Of a DNA stretch of 64,000 bases, positions 15,102-23,807 are shown in pieces. The position numbers and the translations under genes are program-made. The stretch comes from Leuconostocaceae bacterium ESL0723. Lineage in GTDB: Bacteria; Bacillota; Bacilli; Lactobacillales; Lactobacillaceae. The notes beneath the pieces are model-generated. The model was given only the letters and a program-made list of their open reading frames with translations, had not been told where the DNA came from and searched no databases. The DNA is taken from the NCBI GenBank assembly GCA_029392055.1, contig CP113928.1, forward strand, positions 804,501-868,500, written 5' to 3'. Each line of letters opens with the position of its first letter. Position 1 is the stretch's first letter.

Positions 15102-16494
15102 CGGCCCCTCCTTTCCGCTGGGACAACATTGCTTCGCCCCGCTTGACTTCGTTCAAGACATTCTTAACCGCGGTGCCGCCGACCGGTGTCCGCCGGTTAA
15201 CCGCCGTCTTGGACTTTAATTCTTCATAAATGTCATCTTCAATGGCGGGTGAAGCCGCCTGGAGCTCAGACAAAGGCATCTGGTTAAGGGCCTTACCCTC
15301 CTTGATACCCTTTAGCACCAGTTGACCGACCACCGCGTGAGCCTGACGGAAAGGCAGACCCTTTTGGGCCAGGTAATCAGCCAATTCAGTGGCATTGGAG
15401 AAATCATTTTCGGTAGCCTTGGCCATCCGGTCGGCATGGACCGTCAGGGTGCTGAGCATGCCGTTGAAGACCTTAATCGAGGCCAGGATAGTATCCATGG
15501 TGTCAAAGGTCGCTTCCTTATCTTCCTGCATGTCCTTGTTATAGGCCAAAGGCAGACCCTTCATCACCGTCAGCAGACCCATCAGACCGCCAAAGACCCG
15601 GCCGGTTTTACCGCGGACCAGCTCGGCAAAGTCGGCGTTCTTCTTCTGGGGCATAATCGAGGAACCAGTTGAAAATGAATCAGCCAGTTCAATGTAATTA
15701 AACTCGTAAGTTCCCCACAAAATCAGCTCTTCAGCCAGCCGGGAAAGGTGCATCATCAAAATCGAGGCATTGCTCAAGAATTCCAGGGCAAAATCCCGGT
15801 CCGAGACGGCATCCAGGCTGTTGTGGTAGAGATCATCAAAGCCCAAATCTTTGGCTACGGCCGAACGATCAATTGGGAAGGTCGTACCAGCCAGGGCAGC
15901 GGCCCCCAGGGGCAGGATATCGGTGTGCTTTTGGTTAAACTCAAAGCGCTCATAGTCCCGCTGCAGCATCTCAAAGTAGGCTAGCAGATAGTGGCCATAA
16001 CTAATCGGTTGGGCGTGCTGCATGTGGGTATAACCGGGCATGACCACTTCGGCATTTTCCTGGGCCAACTTTAGCAGGGTCTGCTGCAAGTCAGTTAACT
16101 CAGTCAAAACCTGGGGCAGGCGGTGCTTTAACCAGAGGTGAAAGTCGGTGGCAACCTGATCATTACGGGAACGGCCGGTGTGGAGCTTACCTGCAACTGG
16201 ACCAATCTTCTTGGTCAGCAGGGACTCAATGTTGAGGTGGATATCCTCGTTAGCAACAGAGAATTCTACCTTCCCCTGGGCCAGGTCATCTTGGATATCT
16301 TGCAGGCCGGCCTCGATTTGGTGGGCCTCGTCAGGGCTAATAATTCCCTGCTGGCCCAGCATTTTTACGTGGGCCAGTGAGCCTTCCAAATCTTCAGCGG
16401 CCAGTTGGTAGTCAAAGCCAATTGAGGCCCCAAACTCATCAACCCAGTCCTGGGCTTTACCCGTAAACCGGCCACCCCATAATTTATCTGTCAT
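15091..16494 (-). CDS. argH: Argininosuccinate lyase
   Basis: Cleaves argininosuccinate to arginine and fumarate; a cytosolic homotetramer of the fumarase/aspartase superfamily. The 467 residues carry the family signature [20 protein letters not shown] near 280, [13 protein letters not shown] near 107 and [17 protein letters not shown] near 155 with the catalytic His. Length is normal. It lies 15 bp after argG and overlaps argF by 11 bp, so the three genes form one transcript behind the T-box. Start at 16494 follows AAAAGGAG. Confidence 0.97.
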   Translation of the reverse strand: MTDKLWGGRFTGKAQDWVDEFGASIGFDYQLAAEDLEGSLAHVKMLGQQGIISPDEAHQIEAGLQDIQDDLAQGKVEFSVANEDIHLNIESLLTKKIGPVAGKLHTGRSRNDQVATDFHLWLKHRLPQVLTELTDLQQTLLKLAQENAEVVMPGYTHMQHAQPISYGHYLLAYFEMLQRDYERFEFNQKHTDILPLGAAALAGTTFPIDRSAVAKDLGFDDLYHNSLDAVSDRDFALEFLSNASILMMHLSRLAEELILWGTYEFNYIELADSFSTGSSIMPQKKNADFAELVRGKTGRVFGGLMGLLTVMKGLPLAYNKDMQEDKEATFDTMDTILASIKVFNGMLSTLTVHADRMAKATENDFSNATELADYLAQKGLPFRQAHAVVGQLVLKGIKEGKALNQMPLSELQAASPAIEDDIYEELKSKTAVNRRTPVGGTAVKNVLNEVKRGEAMLSQRKGGADGQ

Positions 16495-16509
16495 GCCGTG
16501 CTCCTTTTA

Positions 16510-17724
16510 TTACTTATCGTCGTCTGAGTGAACGTGGTTCACCTCTTCAAAGACCATGGTTGGCAAGCTCCAAAGCTTGATAAAGCCAGAAGCAGCCACC
16601 TGATCAAAGCTGTCAGCGGCCGTGTAAGTGGCCAGTTCTTCACTATACAGTGAGTTCTTCTCTGACTTCCGGGCCACTGCCTTGGTCTGACCCTTGTAAA
16701 GCTTCATCTTGACCGTACCGTTAACTACCTTTTGGGTCTGGTTAATGAAGGCCATCAGGGCGTCAAAGAGCGGTGAAATCCACATCGCGTTGTAAATCAA
16801 ATCAGTTAACTTCTGCTCAATGACGGGCTTGAAGTGGGCAACGTCCCGCTCCAAGGTCAGGTCTTCCAAATCCTTGTGGGCGGTCATGATAACTGCCGCA
16901 GCGGGAGCCTCATAGACTTCCCGGGACTTGATACCAACCAACCGGTTTTCAATCTTATCAATCCGGCCAATGCCGTGGTCCCCAGCAATCTTGTTGAGCT
17001 TGATAATCAGCTCAGACAGCTTCATTGGTTCCCCGTTCAGGGCCACTGGCAGGCCATCCTTGAACTCCAAGTCGAGGAATTCTGGCTTTTCCGGTGCCTT
17101 TTCTGGATCAACAGTCATACCCCAAGCATCTTCAGGGGCTTGGTTCCATGGGTTTTCCAGGATACCGGCTTCGTTGGCCCGGCCCCAGAGGTTTTCATCA
17201 ATTGAGTAAGGAGATTCCTTACCGATTGGAACGGGCACGTTGTGCTCCTTGGCGTAGTCAATTTCTTCTTCCCGTGACCAGTGGAAGTCCCGGATTGGGG
17301 CTTCGATATCCAACTTAGGATCCAAGGCGTGGATGGCCGCTTCAAACCGGACCTGGTCATTACCCTTACCGGTTGAACCGTGGGCGATGGCATGAGCGCC
17401 ATTTTCGTGGGCAACTTCCACTAACTTCTTAATAATCAAAGGCCGTGACAGGGCTGAAACCAATGGGTAACTACCCTCGTAAAGGGCGTTGGCCTTAATG
17501 ACCGGCGCAACGTATTCGTCCGCAAATTCGTCCTTGGCATCAATCACAATTGACTGAGTAGCCCCAACCTGGAGCCCCTTCTTTTGAATGGCCTGCAAGT
17601 CGCGGCCACCCTGACCAACGTCCAAGACCACCGCAATGACCTCGTAGCCCTTATCAATCAACCAGGGAATGGCCACTGAAGTATCCAAACCGCCCGAATA
17701 AGCTAACACAATTTTCTTCGTCAT
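16510..17724 (-). CDS. argG: Argininosuccinate synthase
   Basis: ATP-dependent ligation of citrulline and aspartate. The 404 residues start with the ATP pyrophosphatase motif [17 protein letters not shown] near residue 5 and contain the second signature [14 protein letters not shown] near 115. Length is normal for the bacterial enzyme. It is the first gene of the arginine operon, behind a T-box leader and an AAAGGAG ribosome site. With argH and argF it converts ornithine to arginine; genes that make ornithine are not in the window. Confidence 0.97.
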   Translation of the reverse strand: MTKKIVLAYSGGLDTSVAIPWLIDKGYEVIAVVLDVGQGGRDLQAIQKKGLQVGATQSIVIDAKDEFADEYVAPVIKANALYEGSYPLVSALSRPLIIKKLVEVAHENGAHAIAHGSTGKGNDQVRFEAAIHALDPKLDIEAPIRDFHWSREEEIDYAKEHNVPVPIGKESPYSIDENLWGRANEAGILENPWNQAPEDAWGMTVDPEKAPEKPEFLDLEFKDGLPVALNGEPMKLSELIIKLNKIAGDHGIGRIDKIENRLVGIKSREVYEAPAAAVIMTAHKDLEDLTLERDVAHFKPVIEQKLTDLIYNAMWISPLFDALMAFINQTQKVVNGTVKMKLYKGQTKAVARKSEKNSLYSEELATYTAADSFDQVAASGFIKLWSLPTMVFEEVNHVHSDDDK

Positions 17725-17770
17725 GTATCTGCTCCTTTTTTAAAATCATCCTAAAATTTTCCAATTAACA

Positions 17771-18040
17771 ATAAAAGCGCCCCTCAGTCTTTCGACTGAA
17801 GGGCGCTCTGTGACGCGGTACCACCTTACTTGATGCTAAAAATAGCATATCTCAATGTTCAATCCAAACTTCGAATTGTCAGCTCGATAATGGGAGCACC
17901 CAGTATGGTTTTGGTCGCATACACTTTTAGGTGACGTTCGTTCCGGACTGCATGTGCTTCACACCAACCAGCACTTCACTGAAATACAGCGACCCGAACT
18001 ACTACTTCCTAAACACGTTTTAGAAATCATTAATTGTTAA
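17771..18040 (-). ncRNA. T-box riboswitch of the arginine operon
   Basis: The T-box core AAGGTGGTACCGCG is at 17814-17827, followed by a terminator with AGCGCCC and GGGCGCT arms and a TTTTATT tail (17775-17807). Upstream is a Stem I region with an AGTAG motif and the apical GTGCTGGTTGGTGTGAAGCAC. The 3' side of Stem I reads GGAACGAACGTC, in which CGA or CGT would be an arginine specifier. The exact register is ambiguous by eye. Confidence 0.9.
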
Positions 18041-18044
18041 TGCA

Positions 18045-18072
18045 AGTATAGCACCTGTTTTTAAGAATGCAA
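18045..18072 (-). promoter_or_regulatory. Promoter of the arginine operon
   Basis: TTGCAT (18067-18072) and TATACT (18045-18050) are spaced 16 bp apart, upstream of the T-box. The stretch 18073-18135 shows nothing further, apart from being AT-rich and lying beyond the stop of the SemiSWEET gene. Confidence 0.65.
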
Positions 18073-18135
18073 CGGTTTTCGTTAAAATTCTTTAACTAAT
18101 TTGTCTCCCATCCTTATTTGCCCGGTCCCCGATTC

Positions 18136-18423
18136 TTACAGGGCCGTGAAGAAGGCAATCAGGCCGAAGATAATGCCTGGGAAATTAGCCAGCGCAATCG
18201 TATAATCCCGGTCCCGCTTAAAGAGTGCATAAATTGTCCACAGCGTGCAGTTCAGAGCGGCCACTAAGGGCTGGGCTGGGACGCCCTTGTTACCGGCTAA
18301 GTTGGCCTGAATCTGCGGAATATAAGAGACATACATCAACACGGCCAGGACCGTTGCCACCCAGCTCACATACTTAATTGTTTTTTCAAATTTTAAGGCT
18401 TGCTCATTCGTCATATCTGCCAC
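18136..18423 (-). CDS. SemiSWEET sugar transporter
   Basis: A 95-residue membrane protein with one triple-helix bundle, the bacterial half-unit of SWEET (MtN3/PQ-loop) sugar facilitators that works as a homodimer. Helix 1 carries the hinge proline pair YVSYIPQIQ (Pro36, Gln37). Helix 2 has the substrate-facing ALNCTLWTIYALF (Asn58, Trp62). Helix 3 has ANFPGIIFG with Asn80. These are the conserved binding and gating positions of the family. Length is normal. It is monocistronic with its own strong promoter. Which sugar it carries is not evident. Confidence 0.88.
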   Translation of the reverse strand: MADMTNEQALKFEKTIKYVSWVATVLAVLMYVSYIPQIQANLAGNKGVPAQPLVAALNCTLWTIYALFKRDRDYTIALANFPGIIFGLIAFFTAL

Positions 18424-18454
18424 CTCGTTTTTTACTTCATTACTTTATGCACTT

Positions 18455-18483
18455 AGTATATGTGATGTTTTTAACTAAGTCAA
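18455..18483 (-). promoter_or_regulatory. SemiSWEET promoter
   Basis: TTGACT (18478-18483) and TATACT (18455-18460) with 17-bp spacing, about 30 bp before the start codon. No operator or cre-like sequence was seen here. Confidence 0.7.
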
Positions 18484-18592
18484 GGAAAAGTTTAAAAGAT
18501 TGTTATTAAGCGGTTTTTATTATTTTACTGGTTTTAAAAATTCAAAAATAAAGCCTTAAAATTATCTATTTCACAAAAAACAACATAGAAAA

Positions 18593-18616
18593 ACTACCCT
18601 TGCGGGTAGTTGTCTT
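18593..18616 (-). terminator. Terminator after the ABC exporter operon
   Basis: ACTACCC, TTGC and GGGTAGT form a 7-bp stem; the minus strand continues with TTTTTCTA. It lies just after the stop of the ATP-binding protein gene. Confidence 0.75.
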
Positions 18617-18617
18617 T

Positions 18618-19295
18618 TCATTCTTTTTCCAGGGTAATCTTACCGTCAACCAGGTTATAAATCCGGTCAGCATACTCCTTTAACCGCAGGTCGTGCGTGA
18701 CCACGACCACGGCCTTGTCCTCCTTAACCGCAATGTCTTTAAAGAGTTGACCAACTTCAGTTACCCGGTGGCTGTCCAAGGCTGCCGTTGGTTCATCAGC
18801 CAGGATAAAGTCTGGGTTAGTATAGAGAGCCCGGGCGATTGCGACTCGCTGGGTCTGTCCACCAGATAGCTGGTTGGGAAACTTATTAAGTAACTGGCGG
18901 ATACCCAACCGATCAAGGTACTGGTCAAAACGCTTAGGATCAAGGTTACCGGCTGGCTTGACCTTATCAACCAACTTGAACTGGTCCCGGACCGTCAGGT
19001 AGGGCACCAGGTTATAGGATTGGAGGACAAAGCCGATGTGCTTAAGACGGAAGTCGTCGGCTGCCTCACCAGCCAGGTGGTTAATATTTTGGTTATTGAT
19101 AACCACCCCACCCTTAGTCGGTGTTTGCAGGCCACCTAGAATTGTTAACAAGGTACTCTTACCAGAACCAGAAGGTCCCAAAATCAGGGTCAATTCCCCA
19201 CTCCGGGCTTCAAAGTTGACCTGGTCCAAGGCCGTAACCTGGTTGGTGTCGTGGCCGAACTGCTTGGTCACATTTTTTAAAGTCAAAGTTTCCAT
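18618..19295 (-). CDS. ABC transporter ATP-binding protein (LolD/MacB type)
   Basis: Cytosolic ATPase of 225 residues that energises the FtsX-type permease encoded just upstream. Walker A GPSGSGKST lies near residue 40, the signature LSGGQTQRVAIARAL near 143, Walker B DFILADEPTAALD near 160 and the switch His in VVVVTHD near 195. Length is typical for LolD-like subunits. It is the last gene of tetR-permease-ATPase. Such pairs usually export antimicrobial peptides or lipids or sense envelope stress; the substrate here is unknown. Confidence 0.92.
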   Translation of the reverse strand: METLTLKNVTKQFGHDTNQVTALDQVNFEARSGELTLILGPSGSGKSTLLTILGGLQTPTKGGVVINNQNINHLAGEAADDFRLKHIGFVLQSYNLVPYLTVRDQFKLVDKVKPAGNLDPKRFDQYLDRLGIRQLLNKFPNQLSGGQTQRVAIARALYTNPDFILADEPTAALDSHRVTEVGQLFKDIAVKEDKAVVVVTHDLRLKEYADRIYNLVDGKITLEKE

Positions 19296-19300
19296 TATTT

Positions 19301-20353
19301 TTATCCTCCAATCACCGTTACCGGATCAATCTTGGCAATGATGCGAATTGGGATGATGGCCCCTAAGATACCCATTACCGTCAACCCCAAACCAGTTAAG
19401 CCGATTAGGTTAAAGTCGAAGTACATTGGCACGGCACTTGGAATCACCAGGCTGGTCAACAGGGCCAAAATCATGCTAGCAACCACTGCAATTAGCATAA
19501 TCAGAATCGTTTCCGCTAAAGTATTCTGAATTAGGTAGCGACTTGGCACGCCTTGGGCGCGCAGGACGGCGAAGTTTTGCAGCTTCTGGACGGTCAGGAT
19601 GTACAAGAAAATGGCGACAATCACCACTGAAATGATAACCAAGAAGGCAATCATGAAGGTGAAGGTACTATTTTGAGCACTATAGCCGGGCATCTTGTTG
19701 AAGAGTTGGCTTAAATTCAGGACCTGCAGGTTGCTGTACTTAGTATGAATCGTCTGCTTAGCTACTAGACCACTAGCAACAAAGTTACTGTTAACACCCT
19801 TGATGCTGTTCCATTGACTCCGGTCGCCGTAAACAACGGGGGCCATATTATATTCGGCATTCTTGGCAAAACCAACCACCGTATAGTTTTGGCTACCCAT
19901 GCCCATCTTGACGGTCTGTCCCAGCTTAAAGCCCTTGTCGGCTAACTTGTTGGACAGAACCACCTCATTACTGGTTTTCCAGTTGCGCCCCTGAGTGATT
20001 TGAATCTTACGATCAATCCGACTGCCAGCGTCAATGCCAATAAAGGTGGCCGCTTCGTGGCTGCTATTGTTTTTTAGAATTCCCTGGGCCAGGGCAACGA
20101 CGTCATTATCACTTTGCTTAGCCTGCTGGTAATCCTGGCTGGTTAGCATGGACTGGGTCAGATTTCCATCAGCATCCTTGCTCATCGCCACTGACTGCAC
20201 CTGCCAGCTTTTAACGGCCGTCGTATTTTCATTGGAAAGCCCCAAAGCCAGGGAACTCAGAATGAAAATCAGGTAGGCAATCATCATGATTACAGCGATA
20301 ATCAGGCCGTAACGCAACTTTTCTTTTTTAATTTCATTTATTGCTAAAAACAT
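19301..20353 (-). CDS. ABC transporter permease, FtsX/MacB type
   Basis: Membrane subunit of 350 residues. One N-terminal helix (about 15-38) is followed by an extracytoplasmic MacB-like domain of roughly 180 residues, then three C-terminal helices in the FtsX pattern (near 228-255, 282-305 and 318-342), with VLRAQGVPSRYLIQNTLAET as the cytoplasmic coupling loop. Such proteins act as mechanotransmission exporters rather than importers. It lies 5 bp from its ATPase and 1 bp after tetR, so all three are translated from one message. Confidence 0.9.
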   Translation of the reverse strand: MFLAINEIKKEKLRYGLIIAVIMMIAYLIFILSSLALGLSNENTTAVKSWQVQSVAMSKDADGNLTQSMLTSQDYQQAKQSDNDVVALAQGILKNNSSHEAATFIGIDAGSRIDRKIQITQGRNWKTSNEVVLSNKLADKGFKLGQTVKMGMGSQNYTVVGFAKNAEYNMAPVVYGDRSQWNSIKGVNSNFVASGLVAKQTIHTKYSNLQVLNLSQLFNKMPGYSAQNSTFTFMIAFLVIISVVIVAIFLYILTVQKLQNFAVLRAQGVPSRYLIQNTLAETILIMLIAVVASMILALLTSLVIPSAVPMYFDFNLIGLTGLGLTVMGILGAIIPIRIIAKIDPVTVIGG

Positions 20354-20354
20354 C

Positions 20355-20876
20355 TTACTTTTCTTTCTTGTACCACTTGTCTAATTGCTTTAATACGGCC
20401 ATGATATCGGCCTTGTTGTCCGGGGCTAAGAAGTAAGCCCGCACGAGTTGATGAATCGCAACTTCCCCCAGCCAGGCTGGTAGGTCCCGCTTGGCTAAAG
20501 CCAGGTTCAGACTGGCAGCCACATCACCTTGGTGGTGGGCTTCCAAAATCGCCTGGTTAATCACGTAGTAGTTGCTCAAAAAGTTGTAATACTTTTGACC
20601 TTCAACGTGGTTAACAAAATCAATGCTGGCTTGCACCGGGTCGTCCCCTGCTAAGCTTTCATGAATCTGTCCGAAAACCTCTTTTAATGACCAGAGGTAA
20701 GCATCGTCCATGTCGGCGAAGTAAGTGTAAAAGGAACCGCGGGCAATCCCGGCTGCTTTAACAATCCGGCCAACGTTGGCTTCTAGCAGGGAGTAGTTAG
20801 AAAATTCTTCAAATAGAATGTTAGAAATATTGTCCTGTTTGTGGGCGCTTAGGTTTAAAAATGTTTGCTTTGGCAT
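20355..20876 (-). CDS. TetR-family regulator of the ABC exporter
   Basis: A 173-residue DNA-binding regulator. The N-terminal helix-turn-helix lies at about residues 35-56 (VGRIVKAAGIARGSFYTYFADMDDAY), with the GSFYTYF recognition helix typical of TetR. The C-terminal ligand domain is short and not informative. It is the first gene of the operon, and three tandem palindromes cover its promoter, so it almost certainly represses itself and the exporter until a ligand binds. The inducer is probably a compound pumped or sensed by the transporter, which is inference. Confidence 0.9.
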   Translation of the reverse strand: MPKQTFLNLSAHKQDNISNILFEEFSNYSLLEANVGRIVKAAGIARGSFYTYFADMDDAYLWSLKEVFGQIHESLAGDDPVQASIDFVNHVEGQKYYNFLSNYYVINQAILEAHHQGDVAASLNLALAKRDLPAWLGEVAIHQLVRAYFLAPDNKADIMAVLKQLDKWYKKEK

Positions 20877-20889
20877 TGCTTTCTCCTTT

Positions 20890-20941
20890 ATGACGCTATG
20901 TCATCTTAATGACAGTATATCATTTTATGACAACGTGTCAA
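20890..20941 (-). promoter_or_regulatory. Three tandem TetR operators over the tetR promoter
   Basis: Three related 15-bp palindromes: ATGACgctatGTCAT (20890-20904), ATGACagtatATCAT (20909-20923) and ATGACaacgtGTCAA (20927-20941). Their centres are about 18-19 bp apart. The promoter TTGACA (20936-20941), 16 bp, TATACT (20914-20919) lies inside them. The arrangement predicts tight, possibly cooperative, autorepression. Confidence 0.85.
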
Positions 20942-20951
20942 TATTATGGCA

Positions 20952-20982
20952 AGAAAAAACTACTCAAAAATTTTGAGTAGTT
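20952..20982 (-). terminator. Terminator after PfoR-like gene A
   Basis: ACTACTCAAAA and TTTTGAGTAGT form an 11-bp stem around a single A. The minus strand continues with TTTTTTCTT, 35 bp after the stop of the gene ending at 21017. Confidence 0.8.
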
Positions 20983-21016
20983 CAAAATGCTGATAATACA
21001 GCGATTTATCATTTTT

Positions 21017-22183
21017 TTAAATCAGATCCAAGTGAGTTTCACCGGCCTTAATCCAGCCAAACATCCTAAAGACATGGTAAGTGACAAAGGCAATTACGGC
21101 TGGTAGCAGCACCCCGAAGGCCATATAAGACCAGAACATGGCGGGCTTATGAGTGGCCAAATCGATTGGCACAATCAGGGAGTTCAGTCCCAGTCCGGCC
21201 AGTTCAAAGGGCACCGTTACGTGGAACATCAAAGTGGCGATTGGTGCTGCAATCGCTGATCCCAACAGTGGTGGTACCAACAACCATGGGTTCTTAATAA
21301 TGTTTGGGAACTGAATCTTAGGGGTCACCAGGGTTTCAGCGATGATGGTCCCAATCTTGTTTTCATGCCAAGAAATGGCTGGATAAGCAGCAAAGGCTGC
21401 CGTAGTCCCAATCAGCATCGCGCCGGCTCCAACTGGCGAAGTTACGCCGGTCGCACCGATGGCGATGGCCAGCGCGGCGGAAGAAGCCGGTGTGAGCAAG
21501 AAGATGGCAAAGAGCATGGCGATGCAGGCCGTTCCAATCACGGGGTTCCAGGCAACACTGGAAGCAACCAGCTTACCCATGCCCACCAAAATTGGCGTGG
21601 TACCGATGGCCAGATAGTAACCGGCAATCGTTCCTAAGACCGTGGTCAGGGCCGGGACAATGATCATGTCCAAGGGTGTCTTACCCGTCAGCCATTTTCC
21701 AAAGAGCACGGCCACAATCGCGGCCATGATGGCTGAGATTGGCTGACCAGTGGTCATGATGGTCGAACCAGCCGCTTGGGGACTAGTAAAACCAGTAACC
21801 GTACTTAGCTTGGCTGGCGCCGTGGTGAAGAAGACGGCGTTGGCCCCGACCGTGGAAGCGGCCATGGCCGAAAACATAACCATGGTGTTGGTTTTTAACT
21901 GTGAGGCAACCGCCGCCCCAAAGGCAGCTGGCATCAAGACCTTGGTGATGGCCCCTAAGTGGTTAAGGGGTCCCCAGTGAATAAAGGTCGAGAAGGACTG
22001 CATCAGCAGGCCAATTCCAATCGTAACCAAGATGGCGTTAGAAACTGCGGCACTAATGTTGTAGGCAATCTCCTTAACGCTCTCTTTTTCAGTGCCCGAT
22101 TCCAGCGCCCGTTCTTCAGCCTTCTTGAAATCGGCAATATCTTCATCCTTATGTAGCCTTGCTACGCGACTATCTTCTGCCAT
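21017..22183 (-). CDS. PfoR-family EIIC-like membrane transporter A
   Basis: A 388-residue membrane protein of the PfoR/PTS_EIIC_2 group. About ten hydrophobic segments carry the conserved stretches MPAAFGAAVASQLKTNTMVMFSAM, GQPISAIMAAIVAVLFGKWL, GKTPLDMIIVPALTT, GATGVTSPVGAGAMLIGT and TPKIQFPNIIKNPWLL. There are no EIIA or EIIB domains or genes. The charged N-terminal 45 residues are cytoplasmic. It is a close paralogue of the gene at 22496-23674, just upstream in the same orientation. It has its own promoter, a leader peptide and a terminator before the start. The substrate of this family is not established. Confidence 0.8.
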   Translation of the reverse strand: MAEDSRVARLHKDEDIADFKKAEERALESGTEKESVKEIAYNISAAVSNAILVTIGIGLLMQSFSTFIHWGPLNHLGAITKVLMPAAFGAAVASQLKTNTMVMFSAMAASTVGANAVFFTTAPAKLSTVTGFTSPQAAGSTIMTTGQPISAIMAAIVAVLFGKWLTGKTPLDMIIVPALTTVLGTIAGYYLAIGTTPILVGMGKLVASSVAWNPVIGTACIAMLFAIFLLTPASSAALAIAIGATGVTSPVGAGAMLIGTTAAFAAYPAISWHENKIGTIIAETLVTPKIQFPNIIKNPWLLVPPLLGSAIAAPIATLMFHVTVPFELAGLGLNSLIVPIDLATHKPAMFWSYMAFGVLLPAVIAFVTYHVFRMFGWIKAGETHLDLI

Positions 22184-22225
22184 ATCACTATTCCATCCTT
22201 TTCATAGAAATCATTTTCAAACAAA

Positions 22226-22249
22226 AAGCCCCAACGCTCAGCGTTAGGA
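22226..22249 (-). terminator. Attenuator terminator before PfoR-like gene A
   Basis: On the minus strand CCTAACGC, TGA and GCGTTGGGG form the stem, followed by CTTTTTGTTTG. It lies 43 bp before the start codon and after the leader ORF. Upstream are two more hairpins: TAGCTC...GAGCTA, overlapping the leader stop, and GCCGCTT...AAGCGGC. TTTTAGGGG between them can pair with the CCTAA of the terminator arm, giving a possible antiterminator. Confidence 0.75.
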
Positions 22250-22315
22250 CTTCCTACGCCGCTTGCTAAATCAACCTTCTAGTAAGCGGCACCCCTAAAA
22301 CTAGCTCACAAGAAG

Positions 22316-22381
22316 TTAACTTGGCGAGCTAATAATGACGGCTTGAAAATGAGTGGTGTGGTTCAACATGTCTGCTTTCAT
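22316..22381 (-). CDS. Leader peptide A (21 aa) of PfoR-like gene A
   Basis: A short ORF beginning MKADMLNHTTHFQAV and ending ISSPS before TAA. GAGGGGG lies eight bases before the ATG, a strong ribosome site. It starts about 50 nt into the predicted transcript and ends inside a hairpin that precedes an intrinsic terminator. The second PfoR-like gene has a leader ORF at the same place with the same NHTT-H core although the rest differs, which argues that the peptide is translated and matters. It is probably a sensor of translation or of a ligand during synthesis, not a functional product in itself. Confidence 0.65.
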   Translation of the reverse strand: MKADMLNHTTHFQAVIISSPS

Positions 22382-22436
22382 TTTGAAATCCCCCTCATTA
22401 CCCTTTCGGGCAAAAGTTACTTAAAGCATGTTTAAA

Positions 22437-22465
22437 ATTATATAGATTAGAATTAGATTAGTCAA
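22437..22465 (-). promoter_or_regulatory. Promoter of PfoR-like gene A
   Basis: TTGACT (22460-22465), 17 bp, TATAAT (22437-22442): a near-consensus promoter in the gap after gene B. The strong promoter followed by an attenuator fits control by termination rather than by initiation. Confidence 0.8.
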
Positions 22466-22495
22466 CTAGCAAATTTTAATTAAAATCCATTCATT

Positions 22496-23674
22496 TTAAA
22501 TCATGTCCAGGTGGGTCTGTCCGGCCTTGATCCAGCCGGCCCGTCGCATAATCCAGTAAACCACGAAGGCAACCGCAGTCGGCACTACCACCCCAAAGAC
22601 CATGTAGGCGGCAAAGATACCGACGTTACTCTTCAGCAGGGCCAGCGGTACGATAAAGGAGTTAAAGCCGATTCCGGCGTATTCAAAGGAAACACTAACC
22701 TTAAAGATTAAGGTCGCGATTGGTGCGGCAATGGCCGCCCCAATCATTGGCGGGATTAACAGCAGTGGGTTTTTAATAATATTTGGGAACTGAATCTTAG
22801 GCGTTACCAGTCCCTGGGCAATTGTGGCCCCAATCTTATTTTCCTGGAAGGACATGGCTGGGTAGGCCACGAATACGGCCGTAGTGCCGATAATCATTGC
22901 CCCAGCAGCGGCTGGTGAAGTTACCCCAGTAGCACCAATGGCGACTGCCATGGCAGCGGCTGAAGCCGGTGTCATCGTCATCGCCCCGAAGGCCATGGCC
23001 ACGCAAGCTGTTCCAATGACTGGGTTAAGGGCGACACTACTGGTAATGAACTGGCCAATCGCAACCAGGATTGGCGTGGTCCAAATCGCTAGGTAGTAAC
23101 CAGCCACCGTCCCGACGATGGTGGTCAGAGCCGGCACGATAATCATGTCCAGTGGTGTTTTACCACTGAGCCACTTACCAAAGAGCACGGCCACCAGGCC
23201 AGCCAGAACAGCTGAAATGGGCTGACCAGTAGTCATCACTGCGGCTCCTGGTGCCTGGGCACTAGCAAAGCCAGTGACCGTGGACAGCTTCATGGCCGAA
23301 GTGGTAAAGAAAACCGCGTTAGCCCCAACCGTCGAAGCGGCCATGGCCGCAAACATGACCATCGTGTTGGTCTTCATTTGAGAGGCAATCGCCGCTCCAA
23401 AGGCGGCCGGTAACATAATCTTAGTAATCGCCCCCAGCTGGACCATCGGTGCCCAGTGGATAAAACCGGCAATTGTTTGTAAGAGCAGGCCCATGCCCAA
23501 GGTGACTAAGATGGCATTGGAAACTGCGGCACTGACGTTATAAACCATCTCCCGGACGGATTCCTTCCGATTATCACTGGCCATGGCCCGCGCTTCAGCG
23601 TCTTTGAAATCCTGGATATCTTCGGCTTGGTGGAACCGCGCTAGGCGGCTGTTCTTAATTTGACTGGCGTCCAT
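22496..23674 (-). CDS. PfoR-family EIIC-like membrane transporter B
   Basis: A 392-residue paralogue of the protein encoded at 21017-22183, sharing long stretches such as GKTPLDMIIVPALTT, TPKIQFPNIIKNP and the C-terminal WIKAGQTHLDMI. Same predicted topology and same lack of PTS phosphoryl-transfer domains. GAGAAAAG precedes the ATG. Like its partner it has its own strong promoter, a leader peptide and an attenuator, so the whole unit was probably duplicated. No terminator is evident after its stop, so transcripts may read on into the leader of gene A. The role is unknown; the leader codons hint at an amino-acid link. Confidence 0.8.
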   Translation of the reverse strand: MDASQIKNSRLARFHQAEDIQDFKDAEARAMASDNRKESVREMVYNVSAAVSNAILVTLGMGLLLQTIAGFIHWAPMVQLGAITKIMLPAAFGAAIASQMKTNTMVMFAAMAASTVGANAVFFTTSAMKLSTVTGFASAQAPGAAVMTTGQPISAVLAGLVAVLFGKWLSGKTPLDMIIVPALTTIVGTVAGYYLAIWTTPILVAIGQFITSSVALNPVIGTACVAMAFGAMTMTPASAAAMAVAIGATGVTSPAAAGAMIIGTTAVFVAYPAMSFQENKIGATIAQGLVTPKIQFPNIIKNPLLLIPPMIGAAIAAPIATLIFKVSVSFEYAGIGFNSFIVPLALLKSNVGIFAAYMVFGVVVPTAVAFVVYWIMRRAGWIKAGQTHLDMI

Positions 23675-23703
23675 ATTCTTTTCTCCATTGTTTTATTCTC
23701 AAA

Positions 23704-23735
23704 CAAAAAGGTCCTAGCAGTAATCTGCTAGGACC
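23704..23735 (-). terminator. Attenuator terminator before PfoR-like gene B
   Basis: GGTCCTAGCAG (23710-23720) and CTGCTAGGACC (23725-23735) form an 11-bp perfect stem around a TAAT/ATTA loop, followed on the minus strand by TTTTTGTTTG, about 30 bp before the start codon. Upstream is a second hairpin (CAGTTACTA...TTAGTAACTG). Its left arm TTACTAGGA can instead pair with CCTAGTAA near the leader stop or with TCCTAG of the terminator. Confidence 0.8.
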
Positions 23736-23807
23736 TTTTATACCTACGCAGTTACTAAGAAATAAATTTCCTAGTAACTGACATTGCAAAAAATCAACTT
23801 ACTAGGG

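Noticed and set aside
15322-15672. Antisense ORF within argH
   Set aside because: No domain, no start signals; shadow of a conserved gene.
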